A stretch of 64,000 bases of DNA from Bradyrhizobium vignae (GTDB lineage Bacteria; Pseudomonadota; Alphaproteobacteria; Rhizobiales; Xanthobacteraceae): the NCBI RefSeq assembly GCF_004114425.1, contig NZ_RDQF01000019.1, positions 62,001 through 126,000 of the forward strand, read 5' to 3'. Position numbers and translations under genes: made by a program. Position 1 is the stretch's first letter. Each line of letters opens with the position of its first letter. Of this stretch, positions 8,635 through 18,166 are shown piece by piece. The notes below the pieces were generated by a model. The model ran no database searches. It was not told the DNA's origin and was given only the letters and a program-made list of their open reading frames with translations.

Positions 8635-8958
8635 ATGTCGGGCCCGATCAGGCACATCGTGATGTGGCGGCTGCGCGGGGAGACGCCTGCGGAGCGTTCT
8701 GCCGCCCGCCTCAAGGTCAAGACCCTGTTCGAGGGCCTCAAGGGCCGGATCGAGGGCCTCACCCATATCGAAGTCGGCGTGGACGTCAGCGCTGTCGACT
8801 ACGCCTGCGACGTGGTCCTGTTCTCCGAATTCAAGGACCAGGCGGCGCTTGCCGCCTATGCCAACCACCCCGAACATCTGCGCGTGCGCGAGGCCTTGGG
8901 CGACTTGCGGATCGGGCGCTTCCAGGTCGATTATCCCATCAAAGAGACCGGCGCATGA
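8635..8958 (+). CDS. Dabb (stress-responsive alpha/beta-barrel) family protein
   Basis: This 107-residue protein begins IRHIVMWRLR, the first strand of the Dabb dimeric ferredoxin-like fold. It ends with a hydrophobic strand pattern and the conserved AYANHPEHLRVRE helix. Dabb proteins include small enzymes and enzyme helpers in aromatic and polyketide chemistry. As the first gene after the divergent promoter it probably acts in the catabolic route, perhaps on an unstable ring or lactone intermediate; this is inference. Its TGA overlaps the ATG of the next gene (ATGA), showing coupled translation. Confidence 0.8.
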   Translation: MSGPIRHIVMWRLRGETPAERSAARLKVKTLFEGLKGRIEGLTHIEVGVDVSAVDYACDVVLFSEFKDQAALAAYANHPEHLRVREALGDLRIGRFQVDYPIKETGA

Positions 8959-10034
8959 TCGGTTCGTTCATCTTTGAAAACCTGCCCTGCCGCGTCGTGT
9001 TCGGCAGCGGAACGCTGGCCTCCGCCAAGGCCGAAGTCGAGCGGCTCGGCGGCAAGCGCGCGCTGGTGCTGACGACGCCGCAGCAGGAGGCGCAAGGCAA
9101 GAGCCTGGGGATCGCGCTCGGCCCGCTCTATGCCGGCATCTTTCCCGGCGCCACCATGCACACGCCGGTCGAGGTCACGGAACGTGCGCTCGCTGTGATG
9201 AAGGCGTGCGAGGCCGACTGCGTCGTGTCGCTCGGCGGCGGCTCAACCACGGGTCTCGGCAAGGCTTTGGCCTTGCGCACCGGCGTCAACCAGCTCTGCA
9301 TCCCCACCACGTATGCCGGCTCGGAGATGACGCCGATCGTCGGCCAGACCGAGAACGGCCTGAAGACCACGGTGCGCGATGCAGCGGTGTTGCCGGAGAC
9401 GGTGATTTACGATGTGGATCTCACCCTGACGCTGCCGGCAAGCCTGGCTGCGACATCGGGCATCAATGCGATCGCGCATGCGGTGGAAGCGCTCTATGCA
9501 CGCGACGCCAATCCCGTGACATCGCTGATGGCGGAGGAAGGCATCCGCGCGCTGGCGCGCGCCCTGCCCGCGATCGTCGCCGAAAGCGACGACCGCGAGG
9601 CCCGCACCGAAGCGCTCTATGGCGCCTGGCTGTGTGGCGTCTGCCTCGGCACCGTCGGCATGGCGCTGCACCACAAGCTGTGCCATACGCTCGGCGGCAC
9701 CTTCGATCTCCCGCACGCCGAAACCCACACCATCGTGCTGCCGCATGCGCTGGCCTACAACGCACCGGCGGTGCCCGACGCGATGGCGCGCATCTCGCGC
9801 GCCATCGGCGCCGCCGATGCATCGCAGGGGCTGTACGACCTTGCGAAGGGGTTGGGTGCAAAGCTTGCGCTGCGTGATGTCGGCATGCCCGAGAGCGGCA
9901 TCGACAAGGCGGCTGATCTCGCGGTGACGAATGCGTACTGGAATCCGCGGCCACTCGAACGGGGCGACATCCGCGACCTGATCGCGCGCGCCTGGGCCGG
10001 CGAGCCGCCGAGCGCCATCAAAGCGGGCGCGTGA
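8955..10034 (+). CDS. Maleylacetate reductase
   Basis: This 359-residue member of the iron-containing alcohol dehydrogenase superfamily has the length and motifs of maleylacetate reductases. The NAD-binding GGGST is at residues 94-98, PTTYAGSEMTPI is about 118-128, and the metal/substrate region HHKLCHTLGGTFDLPH with later His258 spans about 239-258. The enzyme reduces maleylacetate to 3-oxoadipate with NAD(P)H, after ring opening of hydroxyquinol or chlorocatechols. The intradiol dioxygenase three genes downstream makes the expected substrate. The start at 8955 is fixed by the ATGA overlap with the Dabb gene; a longer upstream frame reads through that gene out of phase and is not used. Confidence 0.9.
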   Translation: MIGSFIFENLPCRVVFGSGTLASAKAEVERLGGKRALVLTTPQQEAQGKSLGIALGPLYAGIFPGATMHTPVEVTERALAVMKACEADCVVSLGGGSTTGLGKALALRTGVNQLCIPTTYAGSEMTPIVGQTENGLKTTVRDAAVLPETVIYDVDLTLTLPASLAATSGINAIAHAVEALYARDANPVTSLMAEEGIRALARALPAIVAESDDREARTEALYGAWLCGVCLGTVGMALHHKLCHTLGGTFDLPHAETHTIVLPHALAYNAPAVPDAMARISRAIGAADASQGLYDLAKGLGAKLALRDVGMPESGIDKAADLAVTNAYWNPRPLERGDIRDLIARAWAGEPPSAIKAGA

Positions 10035-10038
10035 CGCG

Positions 10039-11412
10039 ATGCGACGCACGCTGATCAAATCCGCCACTGTCATCAGCATGGATGACGCGATCGGCGATCT
10101 TTCGGGCGGCGATGTGCTGGTCGAAGGCAACCGTATCGCTGACGTGCGCCCGTCGATCGATCTTGGCAGTGGCGCCGCCGAGGCTGAGATCGTCGACGGC
10201 ACGGGGCGCATCATCATCCCCGGCCTGATCAACGCGCATATGCACACCTGGCAGACGGGCTTGCGCGGCTTTGCCGCGAACTGGACGCTGCTCGAATATT
10301 TCCGCCGCATGCATGCCGGCCTCGCAACCGTGTTCCAGCCTGCGGACATCCATATCGCGACGCTGGTCGGCGCGCTGAACCAGATCAACCACGGCGTCAC
10401 CACGCTGGTCGACTGGTGCCATAACAATCCGACGCCTGATCATACCGACGCCGCGGTGCGCGGCCTGATCGAGAGCGGCATCCGCGCCGCGTTCTTCCAC
10501 GGCTCGCCAAAACCGGAGCCGAAGCCGGGCGAGCCGCACTTCTCGGAGGTGCCGCATCCTCGCCGCGAGGTCGAGCGGCTGCTGGCCGGCCCCCTCGCTG
10601 CCCGCGACGGCCTCGTCACGCTCGGGCTCGCCATCCTCGGCCCGCATTATTCGACGCTCGACGTCGCCATGCGCGACTTCCGCCTGGCGCGGGAGTTCAA
10701 GCTGATCGCGTCGATGCATCAGGGCGGCGGCCCGGCCAAGACACAAGGCGGCTGGGAGAGACTGATCGAGGCCGGGCTCGTCGGCACCGGCGTCAATGTC
10801 GTTCACGGCAACGATCTGCCCGATGAGTTGCTGGACCGGATGATTGACCTCGGCGTGTCGTTCTCGGTCACGCCCGAGAACGAGATGATCCAGGGCCATG
10901 GCTTTCCGATCACCGGACGTCTGCTGAACCGCGGCGTGCGACCGACGATCGGCATCGATCTCGAATCCGTGCTTGCGGGCGATCTCCTTTCCGCCGCACG
11001 CGTCGCGCTGTCGATGCAGCGGGCGCTCGACAATGCGGAGTCGCGCAAGGCGAGCGGCGCCATTCCGGCAACGACCACGATTGCAGTGCGCGAGGCGCTG
11101 TGCTGGATCACGACGGAAGGCGCCCGCATGCTCGGCCGCGAACACCAGATCGGCTCGCTGACGCCGGGCAAGCTCGCGGACCTCGTCATCATCAACGCCT
11201 CCGATCTCAATCTTTATCCGGTGCACGATCCCCTTGCGACCGTGGTGATGCAGACGAGCCTCGCCAACATCGAGGCCGTCATGATCGGCGGTGTCTGGAA
11301 GAAGCGGAATGGCCGGCTGCTGGCCGAGGGGCTGGAGACCAAGAAGGAGCTGCTGGCACAATCCGGCCGGCGACTGGTGCAGGACATCGAACGACAGGGA
11401 GGCGCCGCCTGA
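10039..11412 (+). CDS. Amidohydrolase (TRZ/ATZ, cytosine/guanine-deaminase-like)
   Basis: This 457-residue metal-dependent hydrolase has the layout of the ATZ/TRZ and 8-oxoguanine-deaminase branch of the amidohydrolase superfamily. The metal ligands His67 and His69 lie in INAHMHTWQTG, further His in MHQGGGP and VVHGNDL, and an Asp in TIGIDLES. A beta-sandwich follows at the C-terminus (GSLTPGKLADLVII). Members remove amino, chloro or other groups from N-rings, or open lactam rings. It follows the maleylacetate reductase by four bases. In this cluster it may deaminate or hydrolyse the unknown entry compound. Substrate not readable from sequence. Confidence 0.83.
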   Translation: MRRTLIKSATVISMDDAIGDLSGGDVLVEGNRIADVRPSIDLGSGAAEAEIVDGTGRIIIPGLINAHMHTWQTGLRGFAANWTLLEYFRRMHAGLATVFQPADIHIATLVGALNQINHGVTTLVDWCHNNPTPDHTDAAVRGLIESGIRAAFFHGSPKPEPKPGEPHFSEVPHPRREVERLLAGPLAARDGLVTLGLAILGPHYSTLDVAMRDFRLAREFKLIASMHQGGGPAKTQGGWERLIEAGLVGTGVNVVHGNDLPDELLDRMIDLGVSFSVTPENEMIQGHGFPITGRLLNRGVRPTIGIDLESVLAGDLLSAARVALSMQRALDNAESRKASGAIPATTTIAVREALCWITTEGARMLGREHQIGSLTPGKLADLVIINASDLNLYPVHDPLATVVMQTSLANIEAVMIGGVWKKRNGRLLAEGLETKKELLAQSGRRLVQDIERQGGAA

Positions 11413-11433
11413 GGGCGCCAATGGACAAGAATA

Positions 11434-12336
11434 ATGACTGATGCTCTGAAAGACGTCGCTTTCATCGGGATCGGCAAGATGGGCTTGCCGATGTCGGTGC
11501 TCGTCGCCAAGGCCGGTTACACCGTGACCGCATTCGATCAGAACGCTGCGCGCATCGCCGAAGCACGCGCGCAGGGCATTGCAACTGCCGCTTCGCCGGC
11601 CGAGGCCGTGGGCGGCAAGACCGCAGTCGTCACGTCCCTACCCGACGACGCCGCTTTGCGCGGCGCGCTGCTCGGTCCTGCCGGCCTCATCGCCGCGATG
11701 ACACCCGGAGCCGTCTTGATCGAGACCAGCACCGTGAGTGTCGAGGCCTCGACCGAAGTTGCAGCCGCCGCGCAGGCACGCGGCATTGCCTATCTTCGTG
11801 CACCGGTCTCCGGCAACGCCAGCATCGTTCATACCGGCGCTTTGACCTGCTTCGTCTCGGGGCCGAAGGACGCTTTCGAAAATACAAAGCCGCTGTTCGC
11901 CGCCTTCACGCGCGCCCAGACCTATCTCGGGCCGGCCGAGGAAGCCCGCTACGCAAAACTCTCGGTCAACCTGATGATCGCGGTGTCGGCGGCGATGATG
12001 GCGGAGAGCCTGGCGCTGGCGCGCAAGGGCGGCATCGCCTGGCAGGACATCTTGAAAGTGCTCGACGACAGCGCGGTTGCCTCGCCCATGGTGAAGTACA
12101 AGACCGCGCCGCTGCGGACCCGCGATTTCGAGTCGACCTTCTCCTGCAGGCAGATGGCCAAGGACCTCGACCTCATCTTGGGTGCCGGCCATGCCGTCGG
12201 CGTGCCGCTGCAGCTCGCCGCCCAGGTGCGCGAGACCTATGGCTCGCTGGTCGCGCAGGGCGAGGGCGACACCGATTTCATCGCGACCGTCAAGCATCTC
12301 GAACGGTTGTCCGGCCTCGGCGAGCCGAAGCTGTGA
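11434..12336 (+). CDS. NAD(P)-dependent oxidoreductase, 3-hydroxyisobutyrate dehydrogenase family
   Basis: This 300-residue beta-hydroxyacid dehydrogenase has an N-terminal Rossmann fold with GIGKMG at residues 12-17. The substrate-binding APVSGNASIVHTGAL segment is at about 123-137, and the catalytic lysine is Lys175 in ARYAKLSVN. The all-helical C-terminal domain has the normal length. The family oxidises 3-hydroxy acids or reduces their semialdehydes (HIBADH, tartronate semialdehyde reductase, and others). Within this catabolic run it may process a C3-C4 side-chain acid released from the substrate. The weak ribosome site and short gap suggest translation coupled to the gene before it. Confidence 0.85.
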   Translation: MTDALKDVAFIGIGKMGLPMSVLVAKAGYTVTAFDQNAARIAEARAQGIATAASPAEAVGGKTAVVTSLPDDAALRGALLGPAGLIAAMTPGAVLIETSTVSVEASTEVAAAAQARGIAYLRAPVSGNASIVHTGALTCFVSGPKDAFENTKPLFAAFTRAQTYLGPAEEARYAKLSVNLMIAVSAAMMAESLALARKGGIAWQDILKVLDDSAVASPMVKYKTAPLRTRDFESTFSCRQMAKDLDLILGAGHAVGVPLQLAAQVRETYGSLVAQGEGDTDFIATVKHLERLSGLGEPKL

Positions 12337-12351
12337 TCAACGGAGGCACAT

Positions 12352-13236
12352 ATGCGTAATTTCAACGAGACCACCATCACGGACGCCGTGCTGGAGCGGA
12401 TCGCGGGCGCAACCGACCCACGGATCAAGGAGGTCAGCGAGGCGCTGGTGCGCCATCTCCATGCCTTCGTCCGCGAGGTGCGGCCGACCCAGAAGGAATG
12501 GGAGTACGGCATCGACTTCCTGACCCGCACCGGGCACATGTGCGATGACAAGCGCCAGGAGTTCATCCTGCTCTCCGACACGCTCGGCGTCTCCATGCTG
12601 GTCGATGCCATCAACCATCCGGTGCCGGAAGGCGCGACCGAAACCACGGTGCTCGGCCCCTTCTTCGTCCAGGCCGCGCCGGAGAAGGACAGCGGCGCAG
12701 ATATCTCCGGCCCGATGGAAGGCGACCCGATGCTGGTCACCGGCTCGGTCTCGACTGTTGACGGCAAGCCGCTCGCGGGCGCCATCGTCGACGTCTGGCA
12801 CTCCGACGATGACGGCTATTATGACGTGCAGCAGCTCGACGCCATCGGCGATCTCGCGATGCGTGCCCGCTTCCACACCGATGCCAATGGCCGCTTCCAT
12901 TTCTGGTCGATCAAGCCCGCCGCCTATCCCATTCCGCATGACGGCCCGGTCGGCGAGATGCTGGAGGCGCAGGGACGCCATCCCTGGCGCCCCGCACATG
13001 TGCACTTCATGATCTCGGCACCCGGCTTCGAACAGCTCGTGACGCACGTGTTCGTCGCCGGCGACCAATATCTCGACAGCGACGTCGTGTTCGGCGTGAA
13101 GGACAGCCTGATCCGGGATTTCGTCCGTCATCCCGCCGGCCGCGCGCCGGATGGTCGCATGGTCGAACGCGCGTATTTTCACCTCAACTATGATTTCGGC
13201 TTGAAGCAGGTTGCGAGCAACGCAAGAGCCGCCTAA
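12352..13236 (+). CDS. Intradiol ring-cleavage dioxygenase, hydroxyquinol 1,2-dioxygenase type
   Basis: This 294-residue non-haem Fe(III) dioxygenase has an N-terminal dimerisation domain (about 1-100) and a catalytic beta-sandwich. All four iron ligands are visible: Tyr157 in WHSDDDGYYDVQ, Tyr192 in AAYPIPHDGPVG, and His216 and His218 in PAHVHF. The GYYDVQ segment and total length favour hydroxyquinol over catechol 1,2-dioxygenases. The reaction opens 1,2,4-trihydroxybenzene to maleylacetate, which the maleylacetate reductase in this operon would use. A strong GGAGG site precedes the ATG. Chlorocatechol as substrate is the main alternative, but no chloromuconate cycloisomerase or dienelactone hydrolase is near, which supports hydroxyquinol. 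Confidence 0.88.
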   Translation: MRNFNETTITDAVLERIAGATDPRIKEVSEALVRHLHAFVREVRPTQKEWEYGIDFLTRTGHMCDDKRQEFILLSDTLGVSMLVDAINHPVPEGATETTVLGPFFVQAAPEKDSGADISGPMEGDPMLVTGSVSTVDGKPLAGAIVDVWHSDDDGYYDVQQLDAIGDLAMRARFHTDANGRFHFWSIKPAAYPIPHDGPVGEMLEAQGRHPWRPAHVHFMISAPGFEQLVTHVFVAGDQYLDSDVVFGVKDSLIRDFVRHPAGRAPDGRMVERAYFHLNYDFGLKQVASNARAA

Positions 13237-13248
13237 GCCGAACGACAA

Positions 13249-13270
13249 CGCGGACCGGCAAGAGTCCGCG
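13249..13270 (+). other. Intercistronic hairpin
   Basis: A perfect 7-bp stem (13249-13255 with 13264-13270, 8-base loop) lies in the 56-base gap between the dioxygenase and the FAD-oxidase genes. No U-tract follows, so it more likely shapes or protects the mRNA than ends it. Confidence 0.4.
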
Positions 13271-13292
13271 ATCGGGGAGACAAGGAGCAAGG

Positions 13293-14687
13293 ATGGGACC
13301 GCGGGTCAGCACGAGCATAGTTGCCGAGCGCCTCACCGGCATGATCGGTCCGCGCGCGAGCGTCGCGCGCGGCGTGCTCGATCAGCATGGGCAGAGCGAG
13401 TCGCATTATCGCAATTTGCCGCCCGACATCGTCGTCTATCCCGAGACGACGCAGGAAGTCGCTAAGATCGTCAAACTGTGCGCCGACGCGGGCATGCCGA
13501 TCGTTCCGTTCGGCGCCGGTACCTCGCTCGAAGGCAATGCCGCGGCAGCCGCGGGCGGCGTCTGTTTCGACTTCGCGCGCATGAACAGGGTGCTGGCCGT
13601 CCACGACAGCGACATGGATGTGGTGGTGCAACCCGGCATCACCCGCAAGCAGCTCAATGCGGAGCTGCGCAACACCGGCCTGTTCTTCCCGATCGACCCC
13701 GGCGCCGACGCGTCGATCGGCGGCATGACGTCCACCCGCGCCTCCGGAACCATGGCGGTGCGCTACGGCACCATGAAGGACAATGTCATGGCGCTGGAGG
13801 TGGTGCTGGCCGACGGCCGTATCATCCGCACCGCCAAGCGCGCCCGCAAGTCCGCCGCCGGTTATGATCTGACGCGAATGTTCGTCGGCGCTGAAGGCAC
13901 GCTCGGTGTGATCACCGAGATCACGTTGAAGGTGCACCCGGTGCCGCAGGCGATCTCGGCCGCGGTCTGCAGCTTCGACACCCTTCACGATGCCGTGGAC
14001 ACCGCGATCTCCGTGATCCAGTCCGCAATCCCCGTGGCGCGCGTCGAACTACTCGACGACGTCATGATGCGCGGCATCAACGCCTACGCCAAGCTCGGCC
14101 ATCGCGAGGCGCCGACCCTCTTCTTCGAATTCCATGGCTCCGAGAGCTCCGTAGCCGAACAGGCCGAGGCCGCTCAGGCGATCGCCGCCGACCATGGCGG
14201 CCACGGCTTTGCCTGGGCCAAGGCTCAGGAAGACCGCAGCCGGCTCTGGCACGCCCGCGACAACACGCTCTATGCCGGCCTCGGCCTCCGCCCCGGCGCT
14301 CGCGCGGTGATCACCGACATCTGCGTGCCGATTTCGCGTCTCGCGGAATGCCTGACCGAGACACGGCGCGATGCGGACGCGCACGGCTTCACCGCGCCGA
14401 TCGTCGGCCATGTCGGCGACGGCAATTTCCACATGCTGATCCTGATCGATCCCAACAAGCCGGAGGAGACCGAAGGCGCCAAGGCGCTGCAGGCCCGCAT
14501 GGTCGCCCGCGCCATCGCCATGGACGGCACCTGCACCGGCGAGCACGGCATCGGGCTCGGCAAGATCGACTATCTCGCCGACGAACTCGGCGAGGCCGTC
14601 GATGTGATGCGATCCATCAAGACGGCACTCGACCCGAATGGCTTGATGAACCCCGGAAAGATCTTTGCGAGCGGAGCCAAAGCATGA
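13293..14687 (+). CDS. FAD-binding oxidoreductase (GlcD / D-lactate dehydrogenase type)
   Basis: This 464-residue protein has an N-terminal PCMH-type FAD domain, with PFGAGTSLEGNAAA near residues 72-85 and GGMTSTRASGTMAVRYG near 143-159. Its C-terminal FAD-linked oxidase domain ends in the signature GEHGIGLGKIDYL. This is the layout of GlcD and of D-2-hydroxyacid dehydrogenases. It oxidises a 2-hydroxy acid to the keto acid, passing electrons to a quinone or cytochrome. No GlcE or GlcF partner is adjacent, so it probably works alone, like cytochrome-linked D-lactate dehydrogenase. In the cluster it could handle a hydroxyacid side-product. Its stop overlaps the next start as ATGA. Confidence 0.87.
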   Translation: MGPRVSTSIVAERLTGMIGPRASVARGVLDQHGQSESHYRNLPPDIVVYPETTQEVAKIVKLCADAGMPIVPFGAGTSLEGNAAAAAGGVCFDFARMNRVLAVHDSDMDVVVQPGITRKQLNAELRNTGLFFPIDPGADASIGGMTSTRASGTMAVRYGTMKDNVMALEVVLADGRIIRTAKRARKSAAGYDLTRMFVGAEGTLGVITEITLKVHPVPQAISAAVCSFDTLHDAVDTAISVIQSAIPVARVELLDDVMMRGINAYAKLGHREAPTLFFEFHGSESSVAEQAEAAQAIAADHGGHGFAWAKAQEDRSRLWHARDNTLYAGLGLRPGARAVITDICVPISRLAECLTETRRDADAHGFTAPIVGHVGDGNFHMLILIDPNKPEETEGAKALQARMVARAIAMDGTCTGEHGIGLGKIDYLADELGEAVDVMRSIKTALDPNGLMNPGKIFASGAKA

Positions 14688-16207
14688 GCGACGCGCTTCC
14701 GATCGAGGTCACCTTGCCCACGCCGCTGCTGGAGCTGCGCGGCATCAGCAAGGAGTTTCCCGGCGTCAAGGCGCTGGACGACGTGTCCTTTGCCATCTAT
14801 CCCGGCGAAGTCCATATGCTGCTGGGCGAGAACGGCGCCGGAAAATCGAGCCTGATGAAGGTGCTGTGCGGCGCCTACCGTGCCGACGCTGGCGAATTCT
14901 ACCACAAGGGTGAGAGGGTCGCGATCAGTTCCACGGCCGATGCGCAGAAGCTCGGCATTGCCGTGATCTTCCAGGAATTCTCGCTGGTCCCCTATCTCGA
15001 CATCGCCCAGAACATCTTCCTCGGCCGCGAACCGAAGGGCCGCATCCCCGGCACCATCGACCGCCGCAGGATATTGGCCGACGCAAGGCGCGTGCTCGAC
15101 ACGATCGGTTTCGACATCGATCCATCCACCACCGTCGATAAGCTGGGAGTGGCGCAGCAGCAGATGGTCGAGATCGCGAAGGCGATCAGCCAAAACGCCC
15201 GCATCCTCGTGATGGACGAGCCCACCGCGGCGCTGTCCGACCGCGAGACCGAGCTCTTGTTCGCTCTGATCGCACGACTGAAAGGCGATGGGGTGGCGAT
15301 CGTCTACATCTCGCACCGGATGGCCGAGGTGTTCGCGCTCGGCGACCGCATCACCGTGCTGCGCGACGGCCGCCGCATCGACGGCGTCCGACCGGCCGAC
15401 GTGACGCCGGACCAGCTCGTCCGCATGATGGTCGGCCGCAATGTCGACATGACCTACCCGCGGAATTTCGCCGACAAGCCGGGCGAGGTGCTGCTGGAGG
15501 TCAAGGGCCTGACTGCGCCGACCGGGATCTTCGACATCAACATCGAGGTGCGCCGGGGCGAGATCGTCGGCCTGTGCGGCCTGGTCGGCTCGGGCCGCAG
15601 CGAGGTCGCGCGCGCCATCTTTGGCGCCGATCCCGTGACGTCGGGCGAGATCATCTTCGACGGCAAAACTATCTCGGGCGAGCCGGACCTCGCCGCCCGC
15701 CGCGGCATCGCGCTGATCCCGGAGAGCCGCAAGAGCGAAGGCCTCGCGCTGCTGCGATCGGTGAGCGATAATCTGGTGGTCTCGGCGCTGAAGAAGCTTT
15801 TTCCGAGCGGGTTGTTCGACCAGCGCTCGGCCCAGCGCACCGCCGATGGCCTGATCCGGCAGCTGCGCATTGCAACCCCGAGCGCGCGCCAGACCGTCGG
15901 CCTGCTCTCCGGCGGCAACCAGCAGAAGGTCGTGATCGGCAAATGGCTCGCGGCTGGCTCAAAACTCTTCATCTTCGACGAGCCGACGCGCGGCATCGAC
16001 ATCGGCGCCAAGTCCGAGATTTTTGCGCTGATCGACCGCCTCGTCGCCGACGGCGCGGCGGCCCTGATGATCTCGTCCGAACAGATCGAGATCTGCCATG
16101 TCTGCGACCGCGCCTATGTGATGCGCGAGGGGCGCATTGCCGGGCACCTGACACGCAGCGAACTCACGGAGGAGAACATCGTGCGACTGGGGATGCATCA
16201 TGCGTGA
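14684..16207 (+). CDS. Sugar-type ABC transporter ATP-binding protein (two NBDs)
   Basis: This 507-residue double ATPase of the RbsA/XylG type begins at the ATG overlapping the preceding stop (ATGA). The first domain has Walker A GENGAGKSSLMK, the signature region LGVAQQQMVEIAKAI and Walker B LVMDEPTAALSD. The second has the degenerate loop GLVGSGRSEVAR, LSGGNQQKVVIGKWL and FIFDEPTRGIDIGAK. It powers the two permeases encoded next. Being locked by overlaps into the ring-cleavage operon suggests the transporter imports the operon's substrate, perhaps a glycoside or polar N-compound rather than a free sugar; this is inference. Confidence 0.9.
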   Translation: MSDALPIEVTLPTPLLELRGISKEFPGVKALDDVSFAIYPGEVHMLLGENGAGKSSLMKVLCGAYRADAGEFYHKGERVAISSTADAQKLGIAVIFQEFSLVPYLDIAQNIFLGREPKGRIPGTIDRRRILADARRVLDTIGFDIDPSTTVDKLGVAQQQMVEIAKAISQNARILVMDEPTAALSDRETELLFALIARLKGDGVAIVYISHRMAEVFALGDRITVLRDGRRIDGVRPADVTPDQLVRMMVGRNVDMTYPRNFADKPGEVLLEVKGLTAPTGIFDINIEVRRGEIVGLCGLVGSGRSEVARAIFGADPVTSGEIIFDGKTISGEPDLAARRGIALIPESRKSEGLALLRSVSDNLVVSALKKLFPSGLFDQRSAQRTADGLIRQLRIATPSARQTVGLLSGGNQQKVVIGKWLAAGSKLFIFDEPTRGIDIGAKSEIFALIDRLVADGAAALMISSEQIEICHVCDRAYVMREGRIAGHLTRSELTEENIVRLGMHHA

Positions 16208-17150
16208 AGCCGCGGTCATTTCGCAACCCAATCCGCTGCAGCGCATTCCCGGCGTTGCCATCGTGCTGGTGCTGCTGATCGCACTGTTCAGCGTGATCGC
16301 GCCCGGCTTCCTGTCGGTCGCCAACCTCTCCAACGTGCTGGTGCAGTCCACCATCCTGACCATGCTCGCGCTGCCGATGACGTTGATCATCATGACCGAG
16401 GGGCTGGACCTGTCGATGGGCGCGGTGCTGACGCTGACCTCTCTCTGCGTCGCGATCGTGTCGCTCGCGACCAAGTCGATGCTGCTGGGCCTAGGGGCCG
16501 GCCTCCTTGTCGGCGCAACGTTCGGCGTCGCCAATGGCTGGCTGGTCGCGATCATTGGCATCCCGCCCTTCGTCGCGACGCTCGGCACGCTCGGCATGGC
16601 TCAGGGCCTGTCCCTGATCGTCAGCGATGGGCAGAGCGTGGTCGGCATTCCCCACAGCGTCCGCGACATCTATTCGGCGACGCTTCTCGGCATTCCCGTG
16701 CCGGTCGTGATGGCATTGGTGACGTACGCCGCCTTTCACGGCCTGCTCTATCACACCCGCTTCGGCACCTACATCTTCGCGCTCGGCGGCAATCGCGAGG
16801 CGCTGCGCTACGCCGGCCTGTCGCCGAACAGGCTGCTGATCGCGGTCTACGCGATCGGCGGAGCCATGGCCGGCATCGCCGGTCTGTTGATGACCGCACG
16901 GATGAACTCCGGCCACCCTACCGCCGGCCTTGGCCTCGAATTCGACGCCATCGCCGCCGTCGCCGTCGGCGGCACGTCTTTCGAGCGCGGCAATGGTTGG
17001 CTGCTCGGCACCGTACTGGGCGTGATCGCGGTGGGCGTCTTGCGGAACGGGCTGAACCTGATCTCGCTGCCGTCCTCGGTGCAGGTCGCAAGCGTCGGCG
17101 TGCTCGTCATCCTCGCGCTGTTCCTCGACGGCCTCAGGAGCCGGGCATGA
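16200..17150 (+). CDS. Sugar-type ABC transporter permease 1
   Basis: This 316-residue BPD_transp_2 (RbsC-type) permease has about eight to ten membrane segments, the family landmark TEGLDLSMGAVLTLTSL and the late AVGGTSFERGNGWLLGT coupling loop. Its ATG overlaps the ATPase stop by 8 bases (ATGCGTGA), and its own stop overlaps the next permease start (ATGA). It should form half of a heterodimeric channel with the next gene product. Confidence 0.87.
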   Translation: MREAAVISQPNPLQRIPGVAIVLVLLIALFSVIAPGFLSVANLSNVLVQSTILTMLALPMTLIIMTEGLDLSMGAVLTLTSLCVAIVSLATKSMLLGLGAGLLVGATFGVANGWLVAIIGIPPFVATLGTLGMAQGLSLIVSDGQSVVGIPHSVRDIYSATLLGIPVPVVMALVTYAAFHGLLYHTRFGTYIFALGGNREALRYAGLSPNRLLIAVYAIGGAMAGIAGLLMTARMNSGHPTAGLGLEFDAIAAVAVGGTSFERGNGWLLGTVLGVIAVGVLRNGLNLISLPSSVQVASVGVLVILALFLDGLRSRA

Positions 17151-18124
17151 CCGACATCACCAAGGGCGCCATCGTGCCGCCCCGCTCCTTCCTCTCGCAG
17201 GACGCAGTCCAGCTGTTCTACCGCCTGCTCGCCGCGCTCCTGATCTGCGCCGTGCTGGCCGTGCTCAGCGACTCCTTCCTCAGCCTCGGCAACATCCTCA
17301 ACGTGCTGAGGCAGGCGAGCCTGACCTTCTTCATCGCCTCCGGCCTGACGCTGGTGGTGCTGACCGCGGGTCTTGATCTCTCCGTCGGCGCCAACGTCGC
17401 GCTGTCGGCCTGCATCGCCGGCACCATCATCCACAAGACGGGGTCGCCGGCGCTCGGCATCCTCACCGGGCTCGCGTGCGGCGGCATCGTCGGCCTGCTC
17501 AACGGCATCATGGTCACGGCGCTGCGCATCCCCTCCTTCATCGCCACCTATGGCATGCTCTGGGTGCTGAACGGCCTCACCTATTGGTACATGGCGGGCG
17601 AGACGCTGCATGGCTTCCCGGCCGGATTCCGCCAGATCGGCAGCGGCTATCTGTTCGGCCTGCCGATCCCGGTCTATCTGCTGCTGGTGTTTCTCGGGAT
17701 CGGCACGCTGTTCGCGCAGCGCACGATCTGGGGCCAGGAGATCTACGCGATCGGCGCCAATCCGGTCGCGGCGCGGCTCTCCGGCATCCCGGTCGCGCGG
17801 CGCCTGCTGCTGGTCTACGCGGTCTCGGGCACTATGGCGGGGCTCGCCTCGATCATCTTCCTGTCACGGCTCAATTCGGCCGAAGCCGACATCGGCGAGA
17901 GCCTGACGCTGCCGGCAATCGCGGCCGTGCTGATCGGCGGCACCTCGCTGTTCGGCGGCGTCGGCACCGTGTTCGGCACCTTCATTGGCGCGCTGATCCT
18001 GACCTTGGTGCTGAACGGCATGAACTTGCTGTCAGTCAGCGCCAACTGGCAGCCGCTGGTGACAGGCATCATCGTCATTCTCGCGGTCTGGCTCGACATG
18101 AAGACCCGCCGCCGCGCGCAATGA
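17147..18124 (+). CDS. Sugar-type ABC transporter permease 2
   Basis: This is a second RbsC-type permease of 325 residues, with TAGLDLSVGANVALSAC near the third helix and VLIGGTSLFGGVGTVFGT near the C-terminus. Two different permeases are normal in part of this transporter family, where single-permease systems form homodimers. The frame extends 150 bases upstream inside the first permease gene, but the ATGA overlap at 17147 and the family length fix the start. Confidence 0.87.
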   Translation: MTDITKGAIVPPRSFLSQDAVQLFYRLLAALLICAVLAVLSDSFLSLGNILNVLRQASLTFFIASGLTLVVLTAGLDLSVGANVALSACIAGTIIHKTGSPALGILTGLACGGIVGLLNGIMVTALRIPSFIATYGMLWVLNGLTYWYMAGETLHGFPAGFRQIGSGYLFGLPIPVYLLLVFLGIGTLFAQRTIWGQEIYAIGANPVAARLSGIPVARRLLLVYAVSGTMAGLASIIFLSRLNSAEADIGESLTLPAIAAVLIGGTSLFGGVGTVFGTFIGALILTLVLNGMNLLSVSANWQPLVTGIIVILAVWLDMKTRRRAQ

Positions 18125-18166
18125 GCACTCAGAAATCCAACAAGCAAAATGAGGGATGGAGGCAAT

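Noticed and set aside
14348..14683. Upstream extension of the second transporter ATPase
   Set aside because: Overlaps the end of the FAD-oxidase gene; ABC ATPase similarity begins only after 14684.
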